Positions 1 through 11,959 of a DNA stretch of 64,000 nt are shown one piece after another. The stretch comes from Cherax quadricarinatus (taxonomy: Eukaryota; Arthropoda; Malacostraca; Decapoda; Parastacidae), in assembly GCF_038502225.1 (NCBI RefSeq), contig NW_027195255.1:37501-101500 (forward strand). Direction: 5' to 3'. Under the pieces are notes generated by a model. That model had not been told where the DNA came from and did no database searches. It saw nothing but the letters and a program-made list of their open reading frames with translations. The first letter of the stretch is position 1, and the number at the start of each line of letters is the position of its first letter. The position numbers were made by a program, and so were the translations under genes.

Positions 1-440
1 GGCTATTCCACGGCCTGACTACTCTATGACTGAAGAAATACTTCCTAACATCCCTTTGATTCATCTGAGTCTTCAACTTCCAATTGTGACCTCTTGTGTC
101 TGTGTCCCTTCCCTGGAACATCCCGTCTTTGTCCACCTTGTCTATTCCGCGCAGTATTTTATATGTCGTTATAATGTCTCCCCTGACCCTCCTGTCCTCC
201 AGTGTCATCAGGCCGATTTCCCTGAACCTTTCTTCGTAGGACAATCCCCGTAGCTCTGGGACTAGTCTTGTTGCAAACCTTTGCACTTTCTCTAATTTCT
301 TGACGTGCTTGACTAGGTGTGGATTCCAAACTGGTGCTGCATACTCCAGTATGGGCCTGACGTAAATGGTATACAGTGTCTTGAACGACTCCTTATTGAG
401 GTATCGGAACGCTATCCGTAGGTTTGCCAGGCGCCCGTAA
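1..440 (-). pseudogene. CR1-like LINE, RT C-terminal fragment
   Basis: The minus strand is open from about 440 to the window edge and reads as the end of a non-LTR reverse transcriptase. Recognisable pieces are YVRPILEYAAPVWNP, the thumb/connection block seen in CR1 and Jockey-type LINEs, then VEKVQRF-like, LSYEERF and a DRRVRGDI block. The copy starts abruptly near 440 next to C-rich DNA, a typical 5' truncation, and continues beyond position 1. The catalytic part of RT is absent, so the fragment cannot act alone. It belongs to a different family from the LINEs named A-D elsewhere in the window. Confidence 0.8.
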
Positions 441-532
441 CCAACCCCCACCCCCCACCAACCCCCACCTCCACCCCCCACCAATCCCCCCCATCCACCC
501 CCCACCAACCCCCCAACCCCACCTCCCACATG
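440..532. repeat. C-rich low-complexity tract
   Basis: Runs of four to seven C separated by A, CA or T fill this stretch. The minus strand is therefore a series of G-runs that could fold as G-quadruplexes. It sits exactly at the truncated 5' end of the preceding LINE fragment. Confidence 0.75.
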
Positions 533-597
533 CATTCTCTCATGTCTAGGTGACTCAGGCTTATCGTCGCAGTGTTGAATGAATGACAAAGAAAACA

Positions 598-661
598 TAT
601 ATATATGTTTGGGGCGCTACGCACGTGAACGTATATATACGTTTGGACCATTTAAGGGTTA
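598..661. mobile_element. piggyBac-type MITE end (relic)
   Basis: The segment ends TTTAAGGGTTAA and reads inward as GGTCCAAACGTATATATACG on the other strand. This matches the right end of the complete element at 63660-63870 with a few differences over about 35 bases. The opposite end could not be found, so it is a solo or truncated terminus. Confidence 0.55.
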
Positions 662-1263
662 AGTCAAGTCAGGGACAGAGACAGAAATAGAGTTAGCCAG
701 CCGAACATGTATTACACGAGTTGCAGGCATAGGTACACATAAGTACAGTTTTCATACATAGTGTAAATTACCTAGGATAACCCAAAAAATCCAGTGTTAT
801 ACTGTGCCTGTAGATAGAATGCATAATAAGCATAATTGGCAAGTAATGTGTGCGTCGTGTGTAATACCTGTTGGTTCACGAGTGGATCTCTCTGAGACAG
901 CGAGAGAGAGAGAGAGAGAGAAAGCAGACAGAAAGACAGATAAGCAGAGACAGAGATATACAGATAGACATGCTTACGTGTAACAGTGAAAACAAATAGA
1001 GCTAAGGCAGAGCATGTCACCACTGTCAGCAGTGGTGACATTCGTCTAACACCATGCTTCAAGTAAAATTATTATTAATTATTATTATTATTATTGTTAT
1101 TATTATTATTAATTATTATTATTGCATACTCCCGCATATCTAAAACATTGCTGGGACCTAGAAATATTAGGTATATATTTCTAGACAATAGTATATGACT
1201 AAGGTAGGTGAAAATGTTCACCTGTCAGTGTTTGTGTGGTTATTGTGTAGCATACACCAAGTG
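662..1263. other. no gene seen; microsatellites
   Basis: No coding region is recognisable here. The stretch holds a GA microsatellite at about 901-922 and an ATT/ATTATT microsatellite at about 1066-1124. Short open frames in it have no recognisable domain. Confidence 0.6.
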
Positions 1264-1316
1264 AATATATATATACAATATATATACAATATATATATAT
1301 ATACAATATATATATT
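1264..1316. repeat. AT microsatellite, left flank of LINE-A
   Basis: The TATATACAATATATA-type repeat lies directly before the LINE-A 5' end. The same variant repeat follows the LINE-A 3' tail at 4909-4959, so the LINE appears to have inserted inside this microsatellite. Confidence 0.75.
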
Positions 1317-4300
1317 AGGTAGTAGGTTGGTAGACAGCAACCACCCAGGGAAGTACTACCGTCCTGCCAGATGACTGTGAAACAGAAACCTGTAACTGTT
1401 TTGCATGATGGTAGGATTGCTGGTTTCTTTTTCTGTCTCATAAACACGCTAGATAACAGGGATATCTTGCTACTCCTACTTACACTTTGGTCACACTTGA
1501 CAGACACGCACATGCATATATATATACATACATCTAGGTTTTTCTCCTTTTTCTAAATAGCTCTTGTTCTTCTGTATTTCTTCTATTGTCCATGGGGAAG
1601 TGGAAAAGAATCTTTCCTCCGTAAGCCATGCGTGTCGTATGAGGCGACTAAAATGCCGGGAGCAATGGGCTAGTAACCCCTTCTCCTGTAGACACTTACT
1701 AAAAAAGAGAAGAAGAAAAACTTTATAAAACTGGGATGCTTAAATGTGCGTGGATGTAGTGCGGATGACAAGAAACAGATGATTGCTGATGTTATGAATG
1801 AAAAGAAGTTGGATGTCCTGGCCCTAAGCGAAACAAAGCTGAAGGGGGTAGGAGAGTTTCAGTGGGGGGAAATAAATGGGATTAAATCTGGAGTATCTGA
1901 GAGAGTTAGAGCAAAGGAAGGGGTAGCAGTAATGTTAAATGATCAGTTATGGAAGGAGAAAAGAGAATATGAATGTGTAAATTCAAGAATTATGTGGATT
2001 AAAGTAAAGGTTGGATGCGAGAAGTGGGTCATAATAAGCGTGTATGCACCTGGAGAAGAGAGGAATGCAGAGGAGAGAGAGAAATTTTGGGAGATGTTAA
2101 GTGAATGTATAGGAGCCTTTGAACCAAGTGAGAGAGTAATTGTGGTAGGGGACCTGAATGCTAAAGTAGGAGAAACTTTTAGAGAGGGTGTGGTAGGTAA
2201 GTTTGGGGTGCCAGGTGTAAATGATAATGGGAGCCCTTTGATTGAACTTTGTATAGAAAGGGGTTTAGTTATAGGTAATACATATTTTAAGAAAAAGAGG
2301 ATAAATAAGTATACAAGGTATGATGTAGGGCGAAATGACAGTAGTTTGTTGGATTATGTATTAGTAGATAAAAGACTGTTGAGTAGACTTCAGGATGTAC
2401 ATGTTTATAGAGGGGCCACAGATATATCAGATCACTTTCTAGTTGTAGCTACACTGAGAGTAAAAGGTAGATGGGATACAAGGAGAACAGAAGCATCAGG
2501 GAAGAGAGAGGTGAAGGTTTATAAACTAAAAGAGGAGGCAGTTAGGGTAAGATATAAACAGCTATTGGAGGATAGATGGGCTAATGAGAGCATAGGCAAT
2601 GGGGTCGAAGAGGTATGGGGTAGGTTTAAAAATGTAGTGTTAGAGTGTTCAGCAGAAGTTTGTGGTTACAGGAAAGTGGGTGCGGGAGGGAAGAGGAGCG
2701 ATTGGTGGAATGATGATGTAAAGAGAGTAGTAAGGGAGAAAAAGTTAGCATATGAGAAGTTTTTACAAAGTAGAAGTGATGCAAGGAGGGAAGAGTATAT
2801 GGAGAAAAAGAGAGAGGTTAAGAGAGTGGTGAAGCAATGTAAAAAGAGAGCAAATGAGAGAGTGGGTGAGATGTTATCAACAAATTTTGTTGAAAATAAG
2901 AAGAAGTTTTGGAGTGAGATTAACAAGTTAAGAAAGCCTAGAGAACAAATGGATTTGTCAGTTAAAAATAGGAGAGGAGAGTTATTAAATGGAGAGTTAG
3001 AGGTATTGGGAAGATGGAGGGAATATTTTGAGGAATTGTTAAATGTTGATGAAGACAGGGAAGCTGTGATTTCGTGTATAGGACAAGGAGGAATAACATC
3101 TTGTAGGAGTGAGGAAGAGCCTGTTGTGAGTGTGGGGGAAGTTCGTGAGGCAGTAGGTAAAATGAAAGGGGGTAAGGCAGCCGGGATTGATGGGATAAAG
3201 ATAGAAATGTTAAAAGCAGGTGGGGATATAGTTTTGGAGTGGTTGGTGCAATTATTTAATAAATGTATGGAAGAGGGTAAGGTACCTAGGGATTGGCAGA
3301 GAGCATGCATAGTTCCTTTGTATAAAGGCAAAGGGGATAAAAGAGAGTGCAAAAATTATAGGGGGATAAGTCTGCTGAGTATACCTGGTAAAGTGTATGG
3401 TAGAATTATTATTGAAAGAATTAAGAGTAAGACGGAGAATAGGATAGCAGGTGAACAAGGAGGCTTTAGGAAAGGTAGGGGGTGTGTGGACCAGGTGTTT
3501 ACAGTGAAACATATAAGTGAACAGTATTTAGATAAGGTTAAAGAGGTATTTGTGGCATTTATGGATTTGGAAAAGGCGTATGACAGGGTGGATAGGGGGG
3601 CAATGTGGCAGATGTTGCAAGTGTATGGTGTAGGAGGTAGGTTACTGAAAGCAGTGAAGAGTTTTTACGAGGATAGTGAGGCTCAAGTTAGAGTATGTAG
3701 GAAAGAGGGAAATTATTTCCCAGTAAAAGCAGGCCTTAGACAAGGATGTGTGATGTCACCGTGGTTGTTTAATATATTTATAGATGGGGTTGTAAGAGAA
3801 GTAAATGCGAGGGTCTTGACAAGAGGCGTGGAGTTAAAAGATAAAGAATCACACACAAAGTGGGAGTTGTCACAGCTGCTCTTTGCTGATGACACTGTGC
3901 TCTTGGGAGATTCTGAAGAGAAGTTGCAGAGATTGGTGGATGAATTTGGTAGGGTGTGCAAAAGAAGAAAATTAAAGGTGAATACAGGAAAGAGTAAGGT
4001 TATGAGGATAACAAAAAGATTAGGTGATGAAAGATTGAATATCAGATTGGAGGGAGAGAGTATGGAGGAGGTGAATGTATTCAGATATTTGGGAGTGGAC
4101 GTGTCAGCGGATGGGTCTATGAAAGATGAGGTGAATCATAGAATTGATGAGGGAAAAAGAGTGAGTGGTGCACTTAGGAGTCTGTGGAGACAAAGAACTT
4201 TGTCCTTGGAGGCAAAGAGGGGAATGTATGAGAGTATAGTTTTACCAATGCTCTTATATGGGTGTGAAGCATGGGTGATGAATGTTGCAGCGAGGAGAAG

Positions 4301-4908
4301 GCTGGAGGCAGTGGAGATGTCATGTCTGAGGGCAATGTGTGGTGTGAATATAATGCAGAGAATTCGTAGTTTGGAAGTTTGGAGGAGGTGCGGGATTACC
4401 AAAACTGTTGTCCAGAGGGCTGAGGAGGGGTTGTTGAGGTGGTTCGGACATGTGCAGAGAATGGAGCGAAACAGAATAACTTCAAGAGTGTATCAGTCTG
4501 TAGTGGAAGGAAGGCGGGGTAGGGGTCGGCCTAGGAAAGGTTGGAGGGAGGGGGTAAAGGAGGTTTTGTGTGCGAGGGGCTTGGACTTCCAGCAGGCATG
4601 CGTGAGCGTGTTTCATAGGAGTGAATGGAGACAAATGGTTTTTAATACTTGATGTGCTGTTGGAGTGTGAGCAAAGTAACATTTATGAAGGGGTTCAGGG
4701 AAACCGGCAGGCCGGACTTGAGTCCTGGAGATGGGAAGTACAGTGCCTGCACTCTGAAGGAGGGGTGTTAATGTTGCAGTTTAAAAACTGTAGTGTAAAG
4801 CACCCTTCTGGCAAGACAGTGATGGAGTGAATGATGGTGAAAGTTTTTCTTTTTCGGGCCACCCTGCCTTGGTGGGAATCGGCCAGTGTGATAATAAAAA
4901 AAAAATAA
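1317..4908 (+). mobile_element. LINE-A copy 1, RTE-like, near full length
   Basis: The element has a 5' untranslated region of about 410 bases, one APE-RT open frame, a 3' untranslated region ending in the CACCCTGCCTTGGTGGGA block, and an A-rich tail. Both sides are the same AT microsatellite, which marks the borders. A second, inverted and degraded copy is at 42079-45562. The 5' segment around 1595-1680 (CCATGGGGAAGTGGAA, then CCTCCGTAAGCCATGCGTG) is also present at the 5' end of that copy. Assignment to the RTE group rests on the single-ORF architecture and the KNYRGISLLS and GRGRPRKGW motifs. Confidence 0.85.
1731..4652 (+). CDS. LINE-A APE-RT polyprotein
   Basis: The frame encodes the endonuclease that nicks target DNA and the reverse transcriptase that copies the element RNA there. 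N-terminal APE motifs are LALSETKLKG, YAPGEER, VVGDLNAKVG and ISDHFLVV. RT motifs are KNYRGISLLS, FMDLEKAYDRVDR, GLRQGCVMSPWLFN and the catalytic LLFADDT, all intact. The C-terminus has EEGLLRWFGHVQRM and GRGRPRKGW, followed by a stop at 4650-4652. The frame is uninterrupted for about 970 codons. Copy 2 starts with ATG at the position equivalent to 1731; here that codon is CTG, and the first in-frame ATG lies further inside. This copy may therefore have lost its start although its active sites survive. Confidence 0.88.
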   Translation: MGCLNVRGCSADDKKQMIADVMNEKKLDVLALSETKLKGVGEFQWGEINGIKSGVSERVRAKEGVAVMLNDQLWKEKREYECVNSRIMWIKVKVGCEKWVIISVYAPGEERNAEEREKFWEMLSECIGAFEPSERVIVVGDLNAKVGETFREGVVGKFGVPGVNDNGSPLIELCIERGLVIGNTYFKKKRINKYTRYDVGRNDSSLLDYVLVDKRLLSRLQDVHVYRGATDISDHFLVVATLRVKGRWDTRRTEASGKREVKVYKLKEEAVRVRYKQLLEDRWANESIGNGVEEVWGRFKNVVLECSAEVCGYRKVGAGGKRSDWWNDDVKRVVREKKLAYEKFLQSRSDARREEYMEKKREVKRVVKQCKKRANERVGEMLSTNFVENKKKFWSEINKLRKPREQMDLSVKNRRGELLNGELEVLGRWREYFEELLNVDEDREAVISCIGQGGITSCRSEEEPVVSVGEVREAVGKMKGGKAAGIDGIKIEMLKAGGDIVLEWLVQLFNKCMEEGKVPRDWQRACIVPLYKGKGDKRECKNYRGISLLSIPGKVYGRIIIERIKSKTENRIAGEQGGFRKGRGCVDQVFTVKHISEQYLDKVKEVFVAFMDLEKAYDRVDRGAMWQMLQVYGVGGRLLKAVKSFYEDSEAQVRVCRKEGNYFPVKAGLRQGCVMSPWLFNIFIDGVVREVNARVLTRGVELKDKESHTKWELSQLLFADDTVLLGDSEEKLQRLVDEFGRVCKRRKLKVNTGKSKVMRITKRLGDERLNIRLEGESMEEVNVFRYLGVDVSADGSMKDEVNHRIDEGKRVSGALRSLWRQRTLSLEAKRGMYESIVLPMLLYGCEAWVMNVAARRRLEAVEMSCLRAMCGVNIMQRIRSLEVWRRCGITKTVVQRAEEGLLRWFGHVQRMERNRITSRVYQSVVEGRRGRGRPRKGWREGVKEVLCARGLDFQQACVSVFHRSEWRQMVFNT

Positions 4909-4959
4909 ATATATATATATACAATATATATACAATATATATATATATATATACAATAT
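4909..4959. repeat. AT microsatellite, right flank of LINE-A
   Basis: This is the same TATACAATA-type repeat as at 1264-1316. It follows directly on the A-rich 3' tail of LINE-A. Confidence 0.75.
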
Positions 4960-5064
4960 GCCTCATATTGGTCTCACAGATCATAAAAGTTACTTGAAAA
5001 AAATAAAATATTAAAAAATAAAAGAAAAAGTAGAAGTAAATATATTATTACTGAGTGAACCGCA

Positions 5065-8000
5065 GTGGTCACCTTCATACCTCTGTATCTGCCGTAAGTG
5101 GTCACCTTCATACCTCTGTATCTGCCGTAAGTGGTCACCTTCATACCTCTGTATCTGTCGTAAGTGGTCACCTTCATACCTCTGTATCTGCCGTAACTGG
5201 TCACCTTCATACCTCTGTATCTGCCGTAAGTGGCCACCTTCATACCTCTGTATCTGCCGTAAGTGGTCACCTTCATACCTCTGTATCTGCCATAAGTGGT
5301 CACCTTCATACGTAAGTGGTCACCTTCATACCTCTGTATCTGCCGTCACCTTCATACCTCTGTATCTGCCATAAGTGGTCACCTTCATACCTCTGTATCT
5401 GCCGTAAGTGGTCACCTTCATACCTCTGTATCTGTCACCTTCATACCTCTGTATCGTAAGTGGTCACCTTCATACCTCTGTATCTGCCATAAGTGGTCAC
5501 CTTCATACCTCTGTATCTGCCGTAAGTGGTCACCTTCATACCTCTGTATCTGCCTGTATCTGCCGTAAGTGGTCACCTTCATACCTCTGTATCTGCCATA
5601 AGTGGTCACCTTCATACCTCTGTATCTGCCGTAAGTGGTCACCTTCATACCTCTGTATCTGCCATAAGTGGTCACCTTCATACCTCTGTATCTGCCATAA
5701 GTGGTCACCTTCATACCTCTGTATCTCATAAGTGCTTCATACCTCTGTATCTGCCGTAACTGGTCACCTTCATACCTCTGTATCTCAGTGGTCACTTCAT
5801 CTGTATCTGCCGTAAGTGGTCACCTTCATACCTCTGTATCTGCCGTAAGTGGTCACCTTCATACCTTCATACCTCTGTATCTGCCATAAGTGGTCACCTT
5901 CATACCTCTGTATCTGCCGTAAGTGGTCACCTTCATACCTCTGTATCTGCCATAAGTGGTCACCTTCATACCTCTGTATCTGCCATAAGTGGTCACCTTC
6001 ATACCTCTGTATCTGCCTGCCATAAGTGGTCACCTTCATACCTCTGTATCTGCCGTAAGTGGTCACCTTCATACCTCTGTATCTGCCATAAATGGTCACC
6101 TTCATACCTCTGTATCTGCCGTAAGTGGTCACCTTCATACCTCTGTATCTGCCATAAGTGGTCACCTTCATACCTCTGTATCTGCCGTAAGTGGTCACCT
6201 TCATACCTCTGTATCTGCCATAAGTGGTCACCTTCATACCTCTGTATCTGCCATAAGTGGTCACCTTCATACCTCTGTATCTGCCATAAGTGGTCACCTT
6301 CATACCTCTGTATCTGCCGTAACTGGTCACCTTCATACCTCTGTATCTGCCGTAAGTGGTCACCTTCATACCCCTGTATCTGCCATAAGTGGTCACCTTC
6401 ATACCTCTGTATCTGCCGTAAGTGGTCACCTTCATACCTCTGTATCTGCCATAAGTGGTCACCTTCATACCTCTGTATCTGCCATAAGTGGTCACCTTCA
6501 TACCTCTGTATCTGCCGTAAGTGGTCACCTTCATACCTCTGTATCTGCCATAAGTGGTCACCTTCATACCTCTGTATCTGCCATAAGTGGTCACCTTCAT
6601 ACCTCTGTATCTGCCGTAAGTGGTCACCTTCATACCTCTGTATCTGCCATAAGTGGTCACCTTCATACCTCTGTATCTGCCGTAAGTGGTCACCTTCATA
6701 CCTCTGTATCTGCCATAAGTGGTCACCTTCATACCTCTGTATCTGCCGTAAGTGGTCACCTTCATACCTCTGTATCTGCCATAAGTGGTCACCTTCATAC
6801 CTCTGTATCTGCCATAAGTGGTCACCTTCATACCTCTGTATCTGCCATAAGTGGTCACCTTCATACCTCTGTACCTGCCGTAAGTGGTCACCTTCATACC
6901 TCTGTATCTGCCGTAAGTGGTCACCTTCATACCTCTGTACCTGCCGTAAGTGGTCACCTTCATACCTCTGCACCTGCCGTAAGTGGTCACCTTCATACCT
7001 CTGTATCTGCCGTAAGTGGTCACCTTCATACCTCTGTATCTGCCGTAAATGGTCACCTTCATACCTCTGTACCTGCCGTAAGTGGTCACCTTCATACCTC
7101 TGTATCTGCCGTAAGTGGTCACCTTCATACCTCTGTACCTGCCGTAAGTGGTCACCCTCATACCTCTGTATCTGCCGTAAGTGGTCACCTTCATACCTCT
7201 GTACCTGCCGTAAGTGGTCACCCTCATACCTCTGTATCTGCCGTAAGTGGTCACCTTCATACCTCTGTACATGCCGTAAGTGGTCACCTTCATACCTGTG
7301 TATCTGCCGTAAGTAGTCACCTTCATACCTCTGTACCTGCCGTAAGTGGACACCTTCAAACCTCTGTATCTGCCGTAAGTGGTCACCTTCATATCTCTGT
7401 ATCTGCCGTAAGTGGTCAACTTCATACCTCTGTATCTGCCGTAAGTGGTCACCTTCATACCTCTGTATCTGCCGTAAGTGGTCACCTTCATACCTCTGTA
7501 TCTGCCATAAGTGGTCACCTTCATACCTCTGTATCTGCCGTAAGTGGTCACCTTCATACCTCTGTATCTGCGGTAAGTGGTCACCTTCATACCTCTGTAT
7601 CTGCCGTAAGTGGTCACCTTCATACCTCTGTACCTGCCGTAAGTGGTCACCTTCATACCTCTGTATCTGCCGAAAGTGGTCACCTTCATACCTCTGTATC
7701 TGCCGTAAGTGGTCAACTTCATACCTCTGTATCTGCCGTAAGTGGTCACCTTCATACCTCTGTATCTGCCGTAAGTGGTCACCTTCATACCTCTGTATCT
7801 GCCGTAAGTGGTCACCTTCATACCTCAGTATCTGCCGTAAGTGGTCACCTTCATACCTCTGTATCTGCCGTAAGTGGTCACCTTCATACCTCTGTATCTG
7901 CCGTAAGTGGTCACCTTCATACCTCTGTACCTGCCGTAAGTGGTCACATTCATACCTCTGTATCTGCCGTAAGTGGTCACCTTCATACCTCTGTACCTGC

Positions 8001-11000
8001 CGTAAGTGGTCACCTTCATACCTCTGCACCTGCCGTAAGTGGTCACCTTCATACCTCTGTATCTGCCGTAAGTGGTCACCTTCATACCTCTGTATCTGCC
8101 GTAAGTGGTCACCTTTATACCTCTGTACCTGCCGTAAGTGGTCACCTTCATACCTCTGTAACTGCCGTAAGTGGTCACCTTCATACCTCTGTACCTGCCG
8201 TAAGTCGTCACCTTCATACCTCTGTATCTGCCGTAAGTGGTCACCTTCATACCTCTGTACCTGCCGTAAGTGGTCACCTTCATACCTCTGTATCTGCCGT
8301 AAGTGGTCACCTTCATACCTCTGTACCTGCCGTAAGTGGTCACCTTCATACCTGTGTATCTGCCGTAAGTAGTCACCTTCATACCTCTGTACCTGCCGTA
8401 AGTGGTCACCTTCATACCTCTGTATCTGCCGTAAGTGGTCACCTTCATACCTCTGTATCTGCCGTATGTGGTCAACTTCATACTTCTGTATCTGCCGTAA
8501 GTGGTCAACTTCATACCTCTGTATCTGCCGTAAGTGGTCAACTTCATACCTCTGTATCTGCCATAAGTGGTCAACTTCATACCTCTGTATCTGCCGTAAG
8601 TGGTCACCTTCATACCTCTGTATCTGCCGTAAGTGGTCACCTTCATACCTCTGTATCTGCCGTAAGTGGTCACCTTCATACCTCTTTATCTGCCGTAAGT
8701 GGTCACCTTCATACCTCTGTATCTGCCGTAAGTGGTCACCTTCATACCTCTGTATCTGCCGTAAGTGGTCACCTTCATACCTCTGTATTTGCCATAAGTG
8801 GTCACCTTCATACCTCTGTATCTGCCGTAAGTGGTCACCTTCATACCTCTGTATCTGCCATAAGTGGTCACCTTCATACCTCTGTATCTGCCATAAGTGG
8901 TCAACTTCATACCTCTGTATCTGCCATAAGTGGTCAACTTCATACCTCTGTATCTGCCGTAAGTGGTCACCTTCATACCTCTGTATCTGCCATAAGTGGT
9001 CAACTTCATACCTCTGTATTTGCCATAAGTGGTCAACTTCAAACCTCTGTATCTGCCATAAGTGGTCAACTTCATACCTCTGTATCTGCCGTAAGTGGTC
9101 ACCTTCATACCTCTGTATCTCCCGTAAGTGGTCACCTTCATACCTCTGTATCTGCTGTAAGTGGTCAACTTCATACCTCTGTATCTGCCGTAAGTGGTCA
9201 CCTTCATATCTCTGTATCTGCCGTAAGTGGTCACCTTCATACCTCTGTATCTGCCGTAAGTGGTCAACTTCATACCTCTGTATCTGCCGTAAGTGGTCAA
9301 CTTCATACCTCTGTATCTGCCGTAAGTGGTCACCTTCATACCTCTGTATCTGCCGTAAGTGGTCACCTTCATACCTCTGTATCTGCCGTAAGTGGTCACC
9401 TTCATACCTCTGTATCTGCCGTAAGTGGTCACCTTCATACCTCTGTATCTGCCGTAAGTGGTCGCCTTCATACCTCTGTATCTGCCGTAAGATGTCACCT
9501 TCATATCTCTGTATCTGCCGTAAGTGGTCACCTTCATACCTCTGTATCTGCCGTAAGTGGTCACCTTCATACCTCTGTATCTGCCGTAAGTGGTCACCTT
9601 CATACCTCTGTATCTGCCATAAGTGGTCAACTTCATACCTCTGTATCTGCCGTAAGTGGTCACCTTCATACCTCTGTATCTGCCGTAAGTGGTCACCTTC
9701 ATACCTCTGTATCTGCCATAAGTGGTCAACTTCATACCTCTGTATCTGCCGTAAGTGGTCAACTTCATACCTCTGTATCTGCCGTAAGTGGTCACATTCA
9801 TACCTCTGTACCTGCCGTAAGTGGTCACCTTCATACCTTTGTATCTGCCGTAAGTGGTCACCTTCATACCTCTGTATCTGCCATAAGTGGTCAACTTCAT
9901 ACCTCTGTATCTGCCGTAAGTGGTCAACTTCATACCTCTGTATCTGCCGTAAGTGGTCAACTTCATACCTCTGTATCTGCCGTAAGTGGTCACATTCATA
10001 CCTCTGTACCTGCCGTAAGTGGTCACCTTCATACCTTTGTATCTGCCGTAAGTGGTCACCTTCATACCTCTGTATCTGCAATAAGTGGTCAACTTCATAC
10101 CTCTGTATCTGCCGTAAGTGGTCAACTTCATACCTCTGTATCTGCCGTAAGTGGTCACCTTCATACCTCTGTACCTGCCGTAAGTGGTCACCTTCATACC
10201 TCTGTATCTGCCGTAAGTGGTCACCTTCATACCTCTGTATCTGCCGTAAGTGGTCACCTTCATACCTCTGTATCTGCCGTAAGTGGTCACCTTCATACCT
10301 CTGTATCTGCCGTAAGTGGTCACCTTCATACCTCTGTATCTGCCATAAGTGGTCAACTTCATACCTCTGTATCTGCCGTAAGTGGTCACCTTCATACCTC
10401 TGTATCTGCCGTAAGTGGTCACCTTCATACCTCTGTATCTGCCATAAGTGGTCAACTTCATACCTCTGTATCTGCCGTAAGTGGTCAACTTCATACCTCT
10501 GTATCTGCCGTAAGTGGTCACCTTCATACCTCTGTATCTGCCGTAAGTGGTCTACTTCATACCTCTGTATCTGCCGTAAGTGGTCACATTCATACCTCTG
10601 TACCTGCCGTAAGTGGTCACCTTCATTCCTTTGTATCTGCCGTAAGTGGTCACCTTCATACCTCTGTATCTGCCATAAGTGGTCAACTTCATACCTCTGT
10701 ATCTGCCGTAAGTGGTCAACTTCATACCTCTGTATCTGCCGTAAGTGGTCACCTTCATACCTCTGTACCTGCCGTAAGTGGTCACCTTCATACCTCTGTA
10801 TCTGCCGTAAGTGGTCACCTTCATACCTCTGTACCTGCCGTAAGTGGTCACCTTCATACCTCTGTATCTGCCGTAAGTGGTCACCTTCATACCTCTGTAC
10901 CTGCCGTAAGGGGTCACCTTCATACCTCTGTATCTGCCGTAAGTGGTCACCTTCATACCTCTGTATCTGCCGTAAGTGGTCAACTTCATAACTCTGTATC

Positions 11001-11814
11001 TGCCGTAAGTGGTCACCTTCATACCTCTGTACCTGCCGTAAGTGGTCACCTTCATACCTCTGTATCTGCCGTAAGTGGTCACCTTCATACCTCTGTATCT
11101 GCCGTAAGTGGTCAACTTCATACCTCTGTATCTGCAGTAAGTGGTCAGCTTCATACCTCTGTATCTGCCGTAAGTGGTCACCTTCATACCTCTGTACCTG
11201 CCGTAAGTGGTCACCTTCATACCTCTGTATCTGCTGTAAGTGGTCAACTTCATACCTCTGTATCTGCCGTAAGTGGTCAACTTCATACCTCTGTATCTGC
11301 TGTAAGTAGTCACCTTCATACCTCTGTATCTGCCGTAAGTGGTCACCTTCATACCTCTGTATCTGCCGTAAGTGGTCACCTTCATACCTTTGTATATGCC
11401 GTAAGTGGTCACCTTCATACCTCTGTATCTGCCGTAAGTGGTTACCTTCATACCTCTGTATCTGCCGTAAGTGGTCACCTTCATACCTCTGTATCTGCCG
11501 TAAGTGGTCACCTTCATACCTCTGTATCTGCCGTAAGTGGTCACCTTCATACCTCTGTATCTGCCATAAGTGGTCAACTTCATACCTCTGTATCTGCCAT
11601 AAGTGGTCACCTTCATACCTCTGTATCTGCCGTAAGTGGTCACCTTCATACCTCTGTATCTGCCGTAAGTGGTCACCTTCATACCTCTGTATCTGCCGTA
11701 AGTGGTCACCTTCATACCTCTGTATCTGCCGTAAGTGGTCAACTTCATACCTCTGTATCTGCCGTAAGTAGTCAACTTCATACCTCTGTATCTGCCGTAA
11801 GTGGTCAACTTCAT
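5065..11814. repeat. 33-bp satellite, block A (about 204 units)
   Basis: Each unit begins GTAAGTGGTCACCTTC, runs through ATACCTCTG and ends TATCTGCC, 33 bases in total. The first 950 bases (5065-6020) hold many shortened units, for example near 5310, 5345, 5440, 5550 and 5730. The rest is regular. Commonest variants are CCATAAG for CCGTAAG, GTCAAC or GTCAGC for GTCACC, and GTACC for GTATC. Because 33 is a multiple of three, four of the six frames stay open for kilobases. These are not genes. Block A ends inside a unit, where LINE-B copy 1 is inserted. Confidence 0.97.
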
Positions 11815-11959
11815 AAGAACATAAGAAAGGAGGAACACTGCAGGAGGCCTGTTGGCCCATACTAGGCAGGTCCTTTACAATTCATCCCACTAACAAAACA
11901 TTTGCCCAACCCAATTTTCAAAGCCACCCAAGAAATAAGCTCTGATGTGAAAGTCCCAC

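Noticed and set aside
772..1513. Short minus-strand open frames in the left flank
   Set aside because: They span microsatellites and LINE-A leader sequence and show no protein features.
2666..3352. Minus-strand open frame of 228 codons within LINE-A
   Set aside because: It is the antisense shadow of the APE-RT frame, with no domain of its own.
5797..11865. Open frames of up to 1958 codons on both strands (VSGHLHTSVSA, KWSPSYLCICR, QIQRYEGDHLR and GRYRGMKVTTY repeats)
   Set aside because: A 33-base repeat without stops stays open in any such frame. Four of six frames are open at once, variants change residues freely, and the frames run into LINE sequence at the end. There is no sign of selection on a protein.
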